The notes: a model not told the origin generated them from the letters alone. A stretch of 23,788 bases of DNA from Mikrocytos mackini (GCA_030180075.1 JASNJN010000125.1:1-23788); one strand, 5' to 3'; numbered from the stretch's first letter, positions 1 to 9,425 are shown. Numbers and translations: made by a program.

Positions 1-13
1 ATTTTTAATTTGC

Positions 14-237
14 AAAACTTGTGGAAGAATCATAAATTTGTGGATAAAACAGAATTTTTATTTTAAAAAAAATTTTGGCTCGAATTAGAGGTTTATTTTG
101 CTAAAAATAGTAAAAGGTATGTTTTATTCATTCGAATAACCCATAAAATGATTCGTTTTACATATTAATTTGTGGAAAATACAGAATTCTGTGAAAATAT
201 CAAAAACTTGTGGAAGAATCATAAACTTGTGGACAAA
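14..237. repeat. Short direct repeats with a TTGTGGA core
   Basis: Positions 14-48 and 203-237 are a 35-bp direct repeat with two mismatches, beginning AAAACTTGTGGAAGAATCAT. A related piece at about 170-190 shares TTGTGGA followed by A-rich sequence and ACAGAATT with 39-57. The word TTGTGGA therefore recurs five times within 240 bp. The right copy ends exactly where the stop codon of the neighbouring transposase frame begins (238-240). This suggests that the repeat is the end of an inserted element or a rearrangement junction. The family is not recognised. Confidence 0.6.
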
Positions 238-1503
238 TCAAAGTAAACCATTTTGTTTGAAGTATTTCTTTACGTCTTTATTTCGTATTTTATTATAAAG
301 CTTATACAACTCCAATTTGTCTTGGGCATATACCATTTTCTGGCAAATCTTAAGTATGGATTTCCTTTCCCCTGATGTAATATTAAATTTCTGCATTGTA
401 ATTTCCCTGCCCATCGCTCTTAGCGTATGAAACCTGCACAATCGAAGTACCACATTTGGAAATACTATTTTTAGTGCGGATCTTTCCGATAAGTCTTTAT
501 CGGTGAAGAATATAGATATGTTATTCGCAGCCTTGTTGTTTGTCTTTATAATTTTCAAAGCGGCAATCAGTAGTGGTTTTGTTTCATTAAATAAAAGCAT
601 CCAAGCTATTGGTATGCTATTGCCGTCGCCGTGTACCGTTAATAAAGCAAAAAATGAGAATCCTACGTCGGTTATGCCATATGTACTATCCATAAGTATA
701 ACTTCATTATAGTATTCGAACGCTTTCTTCATTAGGTCGTCTTGATACACAACACCTTTAAACGCCTTTTTATTATCGTATATGTAGTTAGTGTATCCGT
801 GATCTTCTAAAATTCCACATGCTTCTTTAAAATTTAACTTTTCAAGTCTCCGTAGGTGATTATACAATTTCTTATTGGTAAGTGGAAGTTTGTATCTGTT
901 ATTTAGCTGGTTACATATAGAAGGAACATATCCTTTTACTTCAAGTACATTAAAAATATACTCGGACAGTTCTTTTGAAATTTTATATCTGGAGTTAAAA
1001 ATTGTTTCGGGCATGGGCTCATGGGTATGTAGCGATTCAAAACTATCTACTTTGAACATCAACCCATTGTCTGATTTGACAAGTTTGATTTTCAAATGGC
1101 ATTTACAACCTAGCTTGTTTGAACTACCCTTCCTTACATACTGCCTTTTACCGCGATGTGTGCCAAAAAAACATTCATATTGAATGTTTTCATAAACAAA
1201 TCTTTCATATATCAATGACACATCTATATTTTTAGTCGGAGCAATGCGGATATAGTTTTCAATTTTTTTTGCATGATTTGCTATCAAGAATCTTCGACCT
1301 CTTTACTACTAAAAATGGCCCGTTCTGTTCCAGTATTCTTTCAGAGATAATTGCAGTGATTCATAAGAATCTAAGCTCTTTAAAATATCATCAAAGTTGT
1401 TGTCAAAGGATGGACTATGATTTGATACTCCGTGACTGAATCGAGAGGGCATCCCTGATATAATGTCCGTTCGAGACTGGAAATTCTTTGTGTTGATTGT
1501 CAT
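238..1503 (-). pseudogene. MULE-type transposase, truncated (copy A)
   Basis: This is a Mutator-like (MULE/FAR1-type) DNA transposase remnant. The main frame (1287 down to 238; its first codon is TTG, so it is not a true start) has an N-terminal zinc-binding pattern: Cys39, Cys61 and Cys63, then His87 and His89 (HTH), as in FAR1/FLYWCH-like DNA-binding domains. A transposase core follows, with Asp200 in LMDSTYG, Asp263 in FTDKDLSE and a Cys284-x2-His287 pair. The expected third acidic residue, about 100 residues further on, is absent because the frame ends at the direct repeat at 237. The N-terminal part (1503-1309, starting with an ATG) is in the same frame but separated by three consecutive stops (TAG TAG TAA, 1311-1303). 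The copy is therefore inactive. It is related to, but well diverged from, the MULE at the right end of the window. Confidence 0.8.
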
Positions 1504-1895
1504 GGTAGTTGTGCAGTTAAAAGATAAATATATAGACTAATGTAATCTATTGTTCTATGTTAGTTGTATATTCCTTACTTCCAACGTTAAGAAATTTAAT
1601 TTTTTAAAAAATGTTTGGCATACATACCAAACCAAACAGATAGGTTGGTTCACCGATGTCCTTAAAATGATTTACTGTCAACGTTATTGTTTTTAAATTG
1701 ATATTTAACCTCTTTCTCAAACATAACTTAAATTCTAACAAAACATCATTTACTAGTTAATTAGAAACATCTCCAGGGTAAAAATAAAACAAAGAACATT
1801 ATAAATCGTCAATAATAACATATTGACATCAAATCGAAATTCAGCTATGTCGAAAAAAAGTGCAAAGAGACTTGACGTTTATTTAATTGTATGAA
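1504..1895. other. Gene-free spacer
   Basis: AT-rich spacer of about 390 bp between the 5' side of the MULE remnant and the 3' end of the first AAA-ATPase-like gene. A weak imperfect hairpin around 1627-1648 (ACCAAACC with GGTTGGTT) is the only structure noticed. No coding sequence or RNA gene was recognised. Confidence 0.5.
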
Positions 1896-3348
1896 TCAAT
1901 TAAGTTTATTTGTCTTTTCTTTTTTAAGAATATTTTCTTTAGCCATTTCCACAGCCTCCCTTAAACTAAGTCTAACTTCATTATTTGGTATTTTGAGATT
2001 ATAAGTGTTGGTTTTTTGTTGTAACTTTCTATAGTTAGAAGTCCCGTTTGGTATGCAGCTGCTAAAACCCTATTCGTATCACTACCAATACACGCTCTGT
2101 ATCCTTTTAATACTTCTTCCTTTACATCCAAAATCCTTTCTTTACTAAGAATGCTTTTAGAAAGCTTTGGTTCTTTTAGAATTTGATTCCATTGGAATTC
2201 TGCACTCACGGCGTCATTCCAATAACTTATAATATCACCATATTTAAAACACTTCCAAATAGACTCAGAATTAAAGACATGGGTATTTTCACGCGTAAAT
2301 CTATAACCGTCATACATTTTCTTCAACTCTTTCATTACCTTTTTCTTGACTTGTTCTATGCCTTCGTCTTTAATGGACTTAATATCACATCCAAAATGTT
2401 TGGAGTAAACAAATTTGAATTCTTCATCCGAGAAACGTGAAAGAATTTCTTGTTCAGTGAATCCAATTAGATCTGCCGTTGTAGAGTCTAATGAATAGTC
2501 AAGCCATATTGTTAATGGGGAAAGTCTGTTCACAAAGAACAATTTTGTTATACCTGTAAGGAAAACAGATCGAATGTAGCCTTGTTCGTTTAAACCTTTC
2601 ATTGCTTCATAAAATTCCATAATGACATCAACATTTTGTTGATGTAGTTTTTCGCTGTAATTCGGATCCTTGTGAAATACACAGTCATATTCGTCAATCA
2701 ACACTGTAACACTTTCACTTTTACGTTTGCCATTCAAATTCGAAAGTAACTCGAATAGTGTTGTTAAATATGATTGTATGGTGCTTTTGTTTTTGATTTC
2801 TAAGTCAAATTTATCCTTTAGCCCATATTTTTTAGCGTTTTTAATGATTTTTGTAATTATATTTCCTTCCGTTTTATCTGGGTGGTCATCTGCGACATCA
2901 ATAAAACTTATTCTAAAGACGGGATATCTTTTCCAATTATATTTCACCTTCACAATTTCATTTTCAGAATTCGCCACTATAACTCTGCCGTTGTTGTCAA
3001 TGGATTCTCCCTTGTTATTGGTCAAGTAATCGTTGTATATAGATGTATCTTTAAAGTATTTTTATATTTTTCTCCTTCGGCAATGGCAGCTATGGTATTT
3101 ATCGTGGTCGTTTTCCCCATTCGTCGTGGGCGTAGGCACATTATATCCTTGGGCATAACTAATAATCTTGCTATCCTCTTTGTTTTATCAATGTACCATT
3201 TATGTGATAGTAAAGACTCTATATCGGTGTTAAAGAGTGGGGAATTCTTGCAAATTGGCTTATCTTGTTCGTCGTCACTTCCAACGCCTGTTGAGGTTGC
3301 GTTTGTGTTTCTAGGTTCGTCACCTGGTAATTGAGAATTATCAGTCAT
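1896..3348 (-). pseudogene. AAA-ATPase-like protein (PF09820 type), left copy, two frame breaks
   Basis: A P-loop ATPase of the AAA-ATPase-like family, which is frequent as expanded families in some bacteria and early fungi and has an unknown role. The start is ATG 3346-3348. Walker A is RPRRMGKT at residues 73-80; a Walker B (VTVLIDEYD) lies in the middle, followed by the family's LTGITKL, DGYRF and FNSESIW stretches. The frame changes at 3050-3056 (TTTAAA) and again at the T run 2012-2017. After the second change the expected C-terminus (IPNNEVRLSL) continues in another frame to a TGA at 1896-1898. Each break is one base, one in a homopolymer and one in a TTTAAA stretch, so either assembly errors or early decay would explain them. 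The joined length (about 480 residues) resembles its neighbour, and the C-terminal nuclease domain often fused in this family is not seen. It is divergent from the paralog at 3388. Confidence 0.75.
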
Positions 3349-3387
3349 TTTGAAAAGTTTTAAAATTTATTTTTTCGCAAAAACCTT
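3349..3387. promoter_or_regulatory. 39-bp shared divergent promoter region
   Basis: Only 39 bp separate the start codons of the two divergent AAA-ATPase-like genes. The stretch is almost purely A/T with one TTCGC. Both promoters must lie here or inside the opposite coding region. No named motif is claimed. Confidence 0.4.
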
Positions 3388-4915
3388 ATGATAGATTTTA
3401 GCCAATTAGGAGACTTCCCTATACAGAAACCCATATTAGATGCGTTTCTAAAAGAACATGTCCCTCTTAACACTATTCCATTTCAGGATATAATCGAACC
3501 AGATTCAACAGACACTCTTGAACTTTTGGCAGTCAAAAACTACATTGAAAAAACCGAGTTTTATAGCTGGATTATGAGTAAGTCTAGGAATATTTCTATA
3601 ATGCGTCCAAGAAGGTTTGGGAAAACACTATTTCTCGACACAATAGAAAAAATTGCAGCTGGCGAAGAATTCAAGAGTCACTTCAATAACACACACATCC
3701 ATACATGTTATTGGAAAGACGAACGTGGTACATACATAAATAGCAAAGGAAAGAGTATAGAAGGATTAGATGCAAACAATAAAAAAGTAGTCAATGAACC
3801 CCCTACATTATATCCTTGGAAAAATGCATTGTGTTAAGAATGAGCTTTCGATGCATACCAAGTTCAGACAGAAAAGTTATGTCTTTATCAATACGTAGAA
3901 AACTCTATTCGATAGCACGTAAATACAAAATTGAAAATACAATGGAGCTACCTAATTCAGAACAATACGAGGACGATGTATGTGATTATTTTATAGAGTT
4001 GATATATCAAATGAATATTATGGCTATTAAAAGTAAAGAGTATGAAAACAAAATAATAGTACTACTAGATGACATTGATCACCCATTGTTTGAATATCAC
4101 TAAACAGACAGAAGAGTGCCACAATTTGTTATAGATGTCATGGTTGATTTCTTTAATGTTTTGAAAGATGAAAGAGGCAAAATTAGGTTTAAAATACTTA
4201 CAGGCGTATATATGATCCCGATAGTCAGATATCTATCATCAACCAATGACTGGGGAGATATATCAACTAACCCAAAATATTCCACAATGCTCGGGTTTAC
4301 CAAAGAAGAAATTTCAAACTGTTTTGATGACTCTCATTTTAAGAAGCTTTGTTCAAACATTTGTAGGGACAACAATAAACCCATGCCCACTGACGACAAC
4401 GACATAAAAACAATGGCAATGGAAGAACTGACAGACTGGTATGGTGGCTACAGGTTCTCTGAAGAGGACACCATTGTATTTAACCCTTGGTCCGTTTTAA
4501 GATGTTTAGAAGATAGTGAACTGATGGGTTATTGACCCGATGTTGTTCAATCAAATTTTACATTGGATGAGATAATGGAAAATCCTGGGCTGGTAAAGAC
4601 ATGAAGGAGAACTACTTCGTCTACGTAAAGGAAAGCGCACTTCGTTGCAACACGAGAGAATGCATAGTTATGCCAAATAGGCTTTATCTTACAGCATATC
4701 ATATTGGAATGTTTACAATTGAAAACATAGAGGTTAGAGATGGTAAAAATTGGTACCAATTTGGATTTCCAAATAAAGAAATAATAAAACATGCTGCTAT
4801 TGCTATCGAAAAATTCTTTGAGAAAAGGGCTAATTTAATAATCGAGGGATTGGTTGCTGCAAATGGGGGAGAAAATGCTCAATATTTTGATAAAGAAGAA
4901 TGGATGGGGTTTTAA
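3388..4915 (+). pseudogene. AAA-ATPase-like protein, right copy, decayed
   Basis: Paralog of the divergent gene to its left. The first frame (3388-3837) carries Walker A RPRRFGKT at residues 73-80. The next frame (about 3816-4535) carries a Walker B-like strand IIVLLDDID, the conserved ILTGVYMIPIVRYLS stretch, a TDWYGGYRF motif and FNPWSVLRCLE. The last frame (4601-4915) holds the C-terminal part with LYLTAYHIGMFTIE. There are at least two frame changes (near 3816-3837 and 4540-4600) and in-frame stops TAA at 4101-4103 and TGA at 4533-4535; the latter stands where the left copy has Trp (SYW), a one-base TGG-to-TGA change. Walker B reads DD where the paralog has DE. This is a host-type gene in decay, not a working one; the C-terminus again lacks a recognisable nuclease domain. 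Confidence 0.78.
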
Positions 4916-5358
4916 TAATAATTAGAGAAGTTATACTTATCTATATAACACGAGATTTCTTTGTCAAGATGAGAAGTTAATTATACGGCACTGTTTTATA
5001 AAGTTGAGGAAGTTTTAGATGATAAACATGAAACAACAACATATAGACTAACTTGATGGGATAATTGGAAGAAATAATCTAGTAATATTCTGGTGTATTT
5101 ACAAAGTAACCCATTTAACAAACTTAAATTTATCTATTTTGCGCATTTTATCTTAAACTTCAGATTAAATAGAATTTTAAAATATTCTGTTAATATTTAC
5201 ATGAGTGATGATAAAATCAAACATTGATGCACTTATTTTTAACCAAAATTTTACCCTATATACATTTTAAATGTTTAAATACAACCCGTTCCGTTCACAA
5301 TAAAGTAGCTTTCAAATGAAAAATTATTAACTTAAATAGTTAAACGATACAGTCGTAA
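4916..5358. other. Gene-free spacer
   Basis: About 440 bp, AT-rich, between the 3' end of the decayed AAA-ATPase copy and the 3' end of the first RING gene. A faint protein-like stretch near 4985-5065 could be the eroded tail of the pseudogene but is too weak to annotate. No RNA gene was seen. Confidence 0.45.
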
Positions 5359-6978
5359 TTAATAATTGTTGTATGAATAATTGTCATCGTCACTATCCAT
5401 TGTAGAAGAACATGTAATTGGCCCCATATAATTGTTTCCAGTCCTAAATTCTTCTCCAGTTCTCATTGCAACAAACACAGTTTTATCTTTAAATTTTACT
5501 GCCATAAACTCTAGGCCTTCTTTTTTATATATCAAGTCGACGTCCCAACAAACTCCTTCGACTTTTATATCCATGTAAAGAAACCTTTCATCTTCCAAAT
5601 CCAACAAAGTCATCATGTTGTCTATTTTACTTCTTACTGGAATGTACCATTGCATCCCTACTCTAATGGGAATAAAGCAGTACCAATTATTAGCCACATT
5701 AAGTACCTTTTCACTAGAAAGTTCGCATTTGAAATTTAAAACACCATTGTCTTTTTCGTTGAGTAATTCAAAAATACGTGTGTGTATTGAATTACTGTTG
5801 GAAGCTTTCTGGCGAAGTACACCTATATAAATCTTATCTAAGCGCTGGACTACTTTATATTTGTAAGTATCAAAGTTTATTTTTTTAATTTCAGTTCTAC
5901 TCTTTAAGTTAACTTCTTTATCAATATCAGAAATGCAAAGTTTATCTTCTAAACCTTCGAAAAGTATTTCCAAATCAAATACTCTAATTTCTTCCTGTTC
6001 TACAAACTTTAAAATTACTAGATGTTGTTTTGACTGTACAAGTAATAAGTTCTTTCCTACTGGTGTTATTGTTTCAATGGAATCCATTCCTTTATATTTG
6101 TTTAATACAGTACAGCTATCTTGTTCTAATTTATGTGTTGTTATATGCCCCATATGTACACAGTCCTCTGTATCTAAAATATAAAACTGGTTCTTTAATT
6201 CTTTGTCAAACACACTCATCTTAACTTTATTGTTGTGTTCCACTTTGTATATTAGTCCACCTGTTTTGTAGTCGTATATATAAACACACTTTGTGTAGTT
6301 ACTACATAAGATTAACCCATCCTCAAAGTCATTTACATCACAATGTGTTATCTGTTTATCAATGTTATCTATATCTATATAAGTTTGTTCTTCAGTTGAT
6401 AGGTTAATGGCTACAATCCCCGGGTGGCAGCAGTTAAACACCAGGAAAGGGGCTGTTGTATGTTTAGTGTTAATATCCATGTTTGGTATAAAAAGTATAC
6501 ACCTATGAAAGAGACCGTCTGTGTATGCGATGTTTGATGTTTTGCAATGGTTATTGAATTGTAATACTCCAGAACCATACTCAGAGACGTCGTGTTTATG
6601 CTTTCGGTGTTCAATGTTATTGAGAAGCTCTGCTCTAAGTCTTCTTTTCTTTTCCCTCAGTTGGTTCCGAATGTTTGGTTTGTTGTTTCTTATCACTACC
6701 TCTTTGTATTTGTTTATTCGTTCCATAAGATCTGTGTCTCCTGAGTATTTCTGACAGAGCTTATCGATGATTAAAAATGAGGTTTCAAGCTCTATAAAGC
6801 TCCTTGTTGTTAGAGTCTTTTCTACCCCACACTCTGGACAGTCAAGCGAAGAATCCTTGTCAAACCAGTTTTCCTTGCAACTGATGCACACGATGTGCCC
6901 ACAGGATAGTAGTATAGGGCTAACCTGAGATAGTGCTTCGAATTCGTTGCTGCAAATAACACACTCTCCAATTTCCAT
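5359..6978 (-). CDS. RING-finger protein with propeller-like C-terminal region
   Basis: A 539-residue probable E3 ubiquitin ligase. An N-terminal C3HC4 RING has ligands Cys6, Cys9, Cys26, His28, Cys31, Cys34, Cys47 and Cys50, spaced as in canonical RINGs. A basic helical linker (about 85-130) follows. The rest (about 160-520) is rich in short beta strands of the form YIYDYKTGGLIYKVEHNNKV, which suggests a WD/NHL-like propeller, so the architecture would resemble RING-propeller ligases without B-boxes. The RING is seen in the sequence; the propeller is inference. The start is ATG at 6976-6978 and the stop is TAA. It is transcribed divergently from a second RING gene 32 bp away with the same layout and nearly the same length, so the pair looks like an old inverted duplication. 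No membrane segment or signal peptide is evident. The substrate is unknown. Confidence 0.85.
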   Translation of the reverse strand: MEIGECVICSNEFEALSQVSPILLSCGHIVCISCKENWFDKDSSLDCPECGVEKTLTTRSFIELETSFLIIDKLCQKYSGDTDLMERINKYKEVVIRNNKPNIRNQLREKKRRLRAELLNNIEHRKHKHDVSEYGSGVLQFNNHCKTSNIAYTDGLFHRCILFIPNMDINTKHTTAPFLVFNCCHPGIVAINLSTEEQTYIDIDNIDKQITHCDVNDFEDGLILCSNYTKCVYIYDYKTGGLIYKVEHNNKVKMSVFDKELKNQFYILDTEDCVHMGHITTHKLEQDSCTVLNKYKGMDSIETITPVGKNLLLVQSKQHLVILKFVEQEEIRVFDLEILFEGLEDKLCISDIDKEVNLKSRTEIKKINFDTYKYKVVQRLDKIYIGVLRQKASNSNSIHTRIFELLNEKDNGVLNFKCELSSEKVLNVANNWYCFIPIRVGMQWYIPVRSKIDNMMTLLDLEDERFLYMDIKVEGVCWDVDLIYKKEGLEFMAVKFKDKTVFVAMRTGEEFRTGNNYMGPITCSSTMDSDDDNYSYNNY

Positions 6979-7010
6979 TGTGTCTTCTTTGTCTTATTGT
7001 TGTACTTAAA
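6979..7010. promoter_or_regulatory. 32-bp shared divergent promoter region
   Basis: The two RING genes start 32 bp apart on opposite strands, leaving no room for separate promoters. The stretch is T-rich on the plus strand. Coregulation of the pair is likely but is inference. Confidence 0.4.
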
Positions 7011-8612
7011 ATGAACAAAGAACATTATACAGTAGATAACAGTTTCCAGTGCTTTGTGTGTTATAAAGACTACAAGAAGAACCTTAAACACAGGCCAGTA
7101 GTTCTGAGATGCGGACACCCTATTTGCAGAGGGTGTGAAAAGAAACAAGGAGGTATAGTCCCAGAGTGTCCTTCATGCGGCCTAGAAAATGCACACAGAG
7201 GAATAACGCCCTTTATACAGAAGGACAGTCCTGTATCTTCTCAAATAAGACTAGAAAAGAGTGACGTTTTTGAATGGATTGAAAAGTTAACTTTGAAAGA
7301 ACAAAACAACAACAAACATCTTGTTAACAAACTTGAGTACTTCAATCATATCTTACGTCATATTGATACAGAGAACGCGGAAGATGCGAATCCTGATTTC
7401 AGACTTAGAACAACCAACGACACAGACAACAGCATTTCTGAAACTCCCTTACCAGCCAAGTTAGTAAGAACTGTAGACATATACACTTCCATATATTTTA
7501 TATGGGCAGTTTGTAATGCTCAGGGTTTGCGTATGGCCTACACTATATGGTCAAACAAACTAGTTGTGATACTCCCCGACAAAACAACTAAAGTTTTCGT
7601 TCTCCCCGAACCACACACCCACATACACGAAATGGCATTCATTAAAAACACACCTATTCTTATTGTAACAGCTTTTTGTAATCTTTATCATTATTCGTCC
7701 CCTGAAAGTAAATACTTTATTATAAACTATGCGAAAGGGGAAATGAAAGAAGGAGGATTCGAACTCGATGCTTACAAAATGAAGATTTACAATGTTGTTG
7801 GTGTTAAACATACAATAGGACTAACTTTAAATGACTTCGATTCACAAATAATAGTGTATTACGAACTGAATGAAACGATGGAAATTGTAGGGGATATGTT
7901 GTACTTTGAAAACGATGATGTTGGTTTCGAAATTTTAACAGAAAGAACGATAATGTTAGGGAAACAGAACAAGTTATATTTCGTAACATTTGAAGAAGGT
8001 GGAAATCAATACATTGAAATAAGCGACTTGGTTAATCAAAATGTTGTAAATAAAGTGAAAAGGGGTGATATAGAAGGGTTGATGGATATTTGTTTTACAT
8101 ATAACTTTCAATTAAAAAGAGATACATTAGAACTTGAGGAAGAAAGATATAAACACATTGAAAACAGTATACGTTATAGATTTAAAATAATAAATACAGA
8201 AACATCTATATTAGTAGCTATTGAACTTGTTGAAGAAATTGAGGGGAAAGAGAACAAGAAAATGCTGATCTTTTATTCTGTAGAGGTTAACGAGGAAGAA
8301 TTTACATTCAAGATATCCTCGTATAGTTTTGTCGATGCTTACTATTTACAATTAGAAAGAAGAAATGAGATTTCATATAAAAGATACTATTACTTTAACG
8401 GCCTGTTATATTGTTTGTTAGAAATCCGTGGGAATAACTTCGATGGATATATACTTAAAAATATGGGAGGTGGAAAAGATATTGTTTTTTATGATCGTGA
8501 AGACGGACGTATACCTTTTGTCAATGTAAACCGATTAAATATATTTGAAAACTTGATAGTAAAAGAAGAACACAATAAACTAATATTTTATGAACTAGAG
8601 AGCTCTGAATAA
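7011..8612 (+). CDS. RING-finger protein, paralog of the divergent neighbour
   Basis: A 533-residue protein read from the first ATG at 7011; the open frame extends upstream to 6978 only through a non-ATG codon. A C3HC4-type RING has Cys14, Cys17, Cys34, His36, Cys39, Cys42, Cys53 and Cys56. The last knuckle is tight (10 residues between Cys42 and Cys53). The region after about residue 150 is a series of short hydrophobic strands with acidic and lysine-rich turns, matching the general pattern of the divergent gene and compatible with a beta-propeller. The likely role is a ubiquitin E3 ligase with its own substrate. Outside the RING the two paralogs have diverged strongly, so the duplication is not recent. 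The stop is TAA. No transmembrane segment was seen. Confidence 0.85.
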   Translation: MNKEHYTVDNSFQCFVCYKDYKKNLKHRPVVLRCGHPICRGCEKKQGGIVPECPSCGLENAHRGITPFIQKDSPVSSQIRLEKSDVFEWIEKLTLKEQNNNKHLVNKLEYFNHILRHIDTENAEDANPDFRLRTTNDTDNSISETPLPAKLVRTVDIYTSIYFIWAVCNAQGLRMAYTIWSNKLVVILPDKTTKVFVLPEPHTHIHEMAFIKNTPILIVTAFCNLYHYSSPESKYFIINYAKGEMKEGGFELDAYKMKIYNVVGVKHTIGLTLNDFDSQIIVYYELNETMEIVGDMLYFENDDVGFEILTERTIMLGKQNKLYFVTFEEGGNQYIEISDLVNQNVVNKVKRGDIEGLMDICFTYNFQLKRDTLELEEERYKHIENSIRYRFKIINTETSILVAIELVEEIEGKENKKMLIFYSVEVNEEEFTFKISSYSFVDAYYLQLERRNEISYKRYYYFNGLLYCLLEIRGNNFDGYILKNMGGGKDIVFYDREDGRIPFVNVNRLNIFENLIVKEEHNKLIFYELESSE

Positions 8613-9043
8613 GAGTGAATAAGTAAATTTGTTATATAATTAAGGCTTACGAATTTGAGAAAGGAAATAGGTTTACTTGATTGTTAAGAATTAATAATAA
8701 TATTTATAAATAATATTATAGTTGTTTGCTCAAAGATTCACATGAATAACATTGCAATATAATAGAGCCCAGTATTTTCACAGAACTTTTTATTGAATAT
8801 TACCTTATTTCGTGTTTAAAATGTGGTGTTGATGTGTTTTCACGTGTTCATGGTGTTTGTAGTCAAATTTTGTAGATAATTTTTTTCAAAAATAGACTCC
8901 AACGTTGAGAGAGACGAAAAAAATGGGCTGAATTTTTCTAGCTCAAAAATTATTTGATCAAACTCTTTTGCAAAACAATATTCTTGGAAATTAATTATGT
9001 TTTACTTTATAATTGATTATACGATATGATAATTCAGCCCATA
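8613..9043. other. Spacer with a 12-bp inverted repeat
   Basis: AT-rich intergenic DNA. The perfect inverted repeat ATGGGCTGAATT (8923-8934) and AATTCAGCCCAT (9031-9042) encloses 96 bp and its right arm touches the outer edge of the dispersed repeat that follows. No gene was recognised. Confidence 0.5.
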
Positions 9044-9304
9044 TTTCATTTCCCCCCAAATTGTCCCAATGTCACCCAAATAATTTCATTTTCTCCCTAG
9101 TTTTTAATGCCGCTGATTCGGATTTTGGAAATTTTCTCATTTTAAATCGGCCATGTATCGAGGTGATGTCGGTTAAATCACCGCCTGAGCATTTGGTTAG
9201 TGTATTTTCCTCCAAATACAATATATTTCAAAAATTAACATTGGTACATTTTTGTGATTTTTGGGGTAAGTTTAAAATAATTTGTAGGAAATGTGATGGA
9301 AGCC
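9044..9304 (-). repeat. Dispersed repeat, copy 1
   Basis: The reverse complement of this stretch aligns end to end with 20701-21045. Shared landmarks are TCCATCACAT at one end, GAAATATATTGTATTT, CGGTGATTTAACCGACA in the middle and a GGGGGAAAATGAAAT-type end. This copy is shorter because the G-rich tandem part is less expanded. It has no convincing reading frame, so it is probably a non-autonomous element or the terminal part of a larger one. Confidence 0.75.
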
Positions 9305-9389
9305 TAATAGTTAGAGCTCCCAGAAATTGTTTTTATATTTTATAGCAAATTACTATTAAAACCAAAGGTGTCAGTTTCCGTTTGTCTGA

Positions 9390-9420
9390 CCCGATTCCGA
9401 TCGCACGGGTTGGAATCGGG
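9390..9420 (+). promoter_or_regulatory. Stem-loop next to the J-protein start codon
   Basis: CCCGATTCC (9390-9398) and GGAATCGGG (9412-9420) form a perfect 9-bp stem with a 13-nt loop, ending 5 bp before ATG 9426. In an AT-rich genome this GC-rich palindrome stands out. It could be a DNA-binding palindrome, a structured leader or the footprint of a mobile element. Confidence 0.5.
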
Positions 9421-9425
9421 AAAAC

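Noticed and set aside
14-237. CRISPR-like array from the recurring TTGTGGA units
   Set aside because: Spacing is irregular, units are degenerate, and the setting is eukaryotic; it is a short repeat near a transposon.
4533-4535. UGA read as tryptophan (altered genetic code), because TGA replaces Trp in the right AAA copy and another in-frame TGA lies at 18156-18158
   Set aside because: CRM1 and the other intact genes contain many Trp codons and none is TGA; with a reassigned code in AT-rich DNA many would be. Decay explains these cases.
6978-7010. N-terminal extension of the second RING protein
   Set aside because: The extension begins at a TTG codon and overlaps the neighbouring start; the ATG at 7011 places the RING at the usual distance.
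9013-9345. A 110-codon plus-strand frame
   Set aside because: It coincides with the dispersed repeat, and the other copy does not keep a matching frame.
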